Shown here in pieces: positions 30,324 to 32,500 of a stretch of 32,500 bases of DNA. The notes beneath the pieces are model-generated. The model was not told the DNA's origin, ran no database searches, and was given only the letters and a program-made list of their open reading frames with translations. Location: assembly GCA_009760855.2 (NCBI GenBank), contig WPIO01000443.1, positions 1 to 32,500 of the forward strand, written 5' to 3'. The stretch's first letter is position 1; each line of letters starts with the position of its first letter. The DNA comes from Cristatella mucedo (lineage: Eukaryota; Bryozoa; Phylactolaemata; Cristatellidae). Both the position numbers and the translations under genes were made by a program.

Positions 30324-30669
30324 CAGTCCTGCTGCCGCTGCCGCCGCTCCTGCTGCTGCCTCGAGGCCCCTTCCGGCTGCTCGCGCCGCAAGCGATCGTC
30401 GCGCTAGGGGCGACGGCGAGCGCGAGCTCGGAACACTCGCTCTGACCTTTGACACCGTCCGCCGCCGCTGAAGAGTCCGCCGACCGGCCGCCGGATGCGG
30501 GCACTCGTGAGCAAAAGGGGCGCAAAGGCCAGTGCAAGCACGTCGCTGCTATCGGCGCCAGCTTGCAAATCTCTCAGCACGTGACTCACACCACCCCAGC
30601 CCGCATCGCGTGAGCGGCTGGCTCGTCGTAGTTGCACTGGCAGCACAGATTGCAGAGGGCTTCGACGGA

Positions 30670-30682
30670 TCAGAGAGAGAGA

Positions 30683-30760
<78 letters not shown>
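30670..30760 (+). repeat. (GA)n microsatellite
   Basis: About 45 GA repeats with one GGGA interruption near the start. Confidence 0.95.
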
Positions 30761-30761
<1 letters not shown>

Positions 30762-30902
30762 CAAGCTCGTTAGGAAGAGCGGGGAGCGACAGCACGCAGG
30801 ACAAAGAGTCGAGCGCGCCCGCGGGGTTGAAGAGAAGGCTCCGCTAGTGAGGACGTGTATCGAGTGGCAGCGTAAATCAATAGCGCGTTGCAGCACTTGC
30901 AC

Positions 30903-30916
30903 GCGCCATCTAGCGG
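30903..30916 (-). promoter_or_regulatory. CTCF-consensus site
   Basis: The reverse strand reads CCGCTAGATGGCGC, a full match to CCRCYAGRTGGCGC. The forward form, CCATCTAGCGGCG, is also the style of the decayed 13-bp units at the end of the window. Confidence 0.4.
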
Positions 30917-32072
30917 CGACGGTTACGCACGGGCCATTCTCTCCTGTATCTGGTGACGGATCTTTTCACTATCGAGCTATCGATGCCCAACCGAAAGCGT
31001 AAACCACCAACCGCAGCCGCCGCTGCGACAGCGGCGGCGGCAGAGCGCGTCCTTGCCTCGAGGCCGGCGATACAGCCTACGGCTGTCGGTCTATCGCCGC
31101 CGCTTCTTCTAGTGGAGGCGGCGGCGGCGGCGGCGGATCTCCGGCCTTTCTCCTCGGTTGCTCTGCAAACCATTCTCCGCGGTCGCCTGTTTGCGTAGGC
31201 GCCCGCGCAATTGTTCGCGCACTCCGCTCATTTCGGGACGCCGAGTGCCGGCGCGGGCGCCGGTTGGAGGGTGAGCGGGTAATGGCGGCTTCCGGCGGCC
31301 ACGGCTCCGCACCGGCGGCCGGCCCGACGAAACTTTCCAGCTCGTTAGCCGCTCCGGGGGAGACGGTCCGCGGCTCCGACCGGCGAGCGGCTCGGCGCGA
31401 CCGAGTGGCCGCTAGTGCGGCACGATGGCGCGCACGCTGGATGGGTGTGCGCGGGGCGCAGGGGGGGGGCACGCACGTAGGATTGGGGCGCCTCCGGCTG
31501 GCTCGAGTGAGCGCGCGCTGGTCGCCGCGCGCCGACGGCCAGCTGGCGTCACGGCCCAGTCGCACCCTAATGGGGGTAAGTGCACGCTCTGCGGCCGCCG
31601 CCGCAGAGCTCGCTCGCTGGCTCGCGGCTCCATTGACTCCGCCCTCGTCGGCGGAATAAATTGGTCGCTGAGCCGATGAACTGAAAAACTCGGGCGAGCG
31701 ACGGGAGGAAGAGGATGAGAAGGAGGAGGAGGCGGAGCGTTCGCCTGCGGGATGAGGACGGGCTAGCTGGCAGCTGCTCCGCCCACACCGGATGCTGACT
31801 TTGCGGCGTACGTGCTTTTCTGGGCTGCTTGGCAAACATCGAGGTGCGCGGCCGACGGCGGCAGCGTCCGGGTAAGGGCGGGCGGCCGGCAAGCGTGGGG
31901 GGTGGGGGTGGTGGGGGTCGGGTAGAAGGTAGGAGGTCGCGGAGCGCGGCCGATCAATCGGTCGCCGTTCGCCGCCACAAGCGATTGCGGACGGTGGCGA
32001 GAGCGAGGCGGCAGAGGCGGCAGCGACGTTCCTGTCGACCGCTCGTTCTCCGAGCGTCGGCAGATCGCGGCG
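30917..32072. other. CpG-rich region, possible promoter / first exon
   Basis: CpG-rich sequence with GGC runs near 31119-31137. A frame from ATG at 31282 (MAASGGHGSAP...) stays open to a donor-like GTAAGT at 31576. No domain is recognised in it, so I do not call it as a gene. Confidence 0.35.
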
Positions 32073-32412
32073 CCCCTAGTGGCGGCCCCTAGTGGCGGCC
32101 CCTAGTGGCGGCCCCTAGTGGCGGCCCCTAGTGGCGGCCCCTAGTGGCGGCCCCTAGTGGCGGCCCCTAGTGGCGGCCCCTAGTGGCGGCCCCTAGTGGC
32201 GGCCCCTAGTGGCGGCCCCTAGCGGCGGCCTCTAGCGGCGGCCTCTAGCGGCGGCCTCTAGCGGCGGCCTCTAGCGGCGGCCTCTAGCGGCGGCCTCTAG
32301 CCTCTAGCGGCGGCCTCTAGCGGTGCCTTCTAGTGGCGACCTCTTGCGATGCAAGCCAGTGGCGGCATCTAACGGTGACCTCTAGTGCTGATCTCCAGCG
32401 GCGGCGTCATTA
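32073..32412 (+). repeat. 13-bp minisatellite with a homogeneity gradient
   Basis: Eleven identical units AGTGGCGGCCCCT (32078-32220) are followed by six units AGCGGCGGCCTCT (32221-32298), a 7-bp partial unit (32299-32305) and one more such unit (32306-32318). Then come single, increasingly different units such as AGCGGTGCCTTCT, AGTGGCGACCTCT, AGTGGCGGCATCT and AACGGTGACCTCT to about 32412. Identity falls steadily from left to right. Every junction makes CTAG. No stop-free long frame is involved. Confidence 0.97.
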
Positions 32413-32500
32413 GCCGCGCCTCTAGCGCGGCTTCGCTGCGCTCCGCCAGCTGCAGGCGGCCGGCAGAGCGGCGGCGGCCGCCGGGCCCCGCGTCGGTTGG

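Overview
This window looks like eukaryotic, probably metazoan, nuclear DNA that is mostly non-coding. Three things point that way. It has many long di- and trinucleotide microsatellites and two clean minisatellites. It has tRNA-headed SINE copies and remnants of a non-LTR retrotransposon (LINE). No open frame resembles a conserved bacterial or eukaryotic gene, and there is no operon structure. The sequence is GC-rich and CpG is not visibly depleted outside the AT- and CA-type repeats, so it is either largely unmethylated or from a lineage with little CpG decay. SINE tails with a GCGC stem followed by ATT/ATA runs are common in marine invertebrates and basal chordates. I cannot name the species.

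Layout. 1-5.6 kb: GC-rich sequence with a CT tract (1.53-1.72 kb) and two TA/TG tracts. 5.6-6.35 kb: CA/TA microsatellites surrounding a tRNA-type SINE. 6.35-10.7 kb: GC-rich sequence with a long GGC tract (7.0 kb) and a GCC plus CA tract (9.0-9.26 kb). 10.9-12.3 kb: an old hairpin-tail repeat, a purine tract of about 460 bp, a tRNA-like SINE head, a near-perfect 48-bp palindrome and a GGC tract. 12.3-19.3 kb: the longest stretch of GC-rich, apparently unique DNA, with short palindromes and one TA/TG tract. 19.3-21.8 kb: TA/TG tract, a 24-copy 14-bp minisatellite, a degenerate hexamer array, a SINE tail, copy 1 of a 264-bp duplication, a GT tract and another hairpin-tail repeat. 22-24.1 kb: GC-rich sequence and duplication copy 2. 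24.1-29.9 kb: a retrotransposon-rich zone with a LINE reverse-transcriptase remnant, a 420-bp CT tract, a compound GA/CA/TA microsatellite leading into a SINE, a LINE C-terminal remnant, several tails, and a 130-bp inverted repeat enclosing about 1.9 kb. 30-32.5 kb: GC-rich sequence ending in a graded 13-bp minisatellite.

I found no intact protein-coding gene, rRNA or functional tRNA. The long open frames are explained by high GC (few stop codons) and by repeats that stay open in several frames. The only real coding homology I can see is the decayed LINE. The most interesting structures are the two minisatellites (one made of CTCF-like units), scattered CTCF-consensus matches, the recent 264-bp duplication, the palindromes, and the possible split of one LINE by about 3.9 kb of other sequence.
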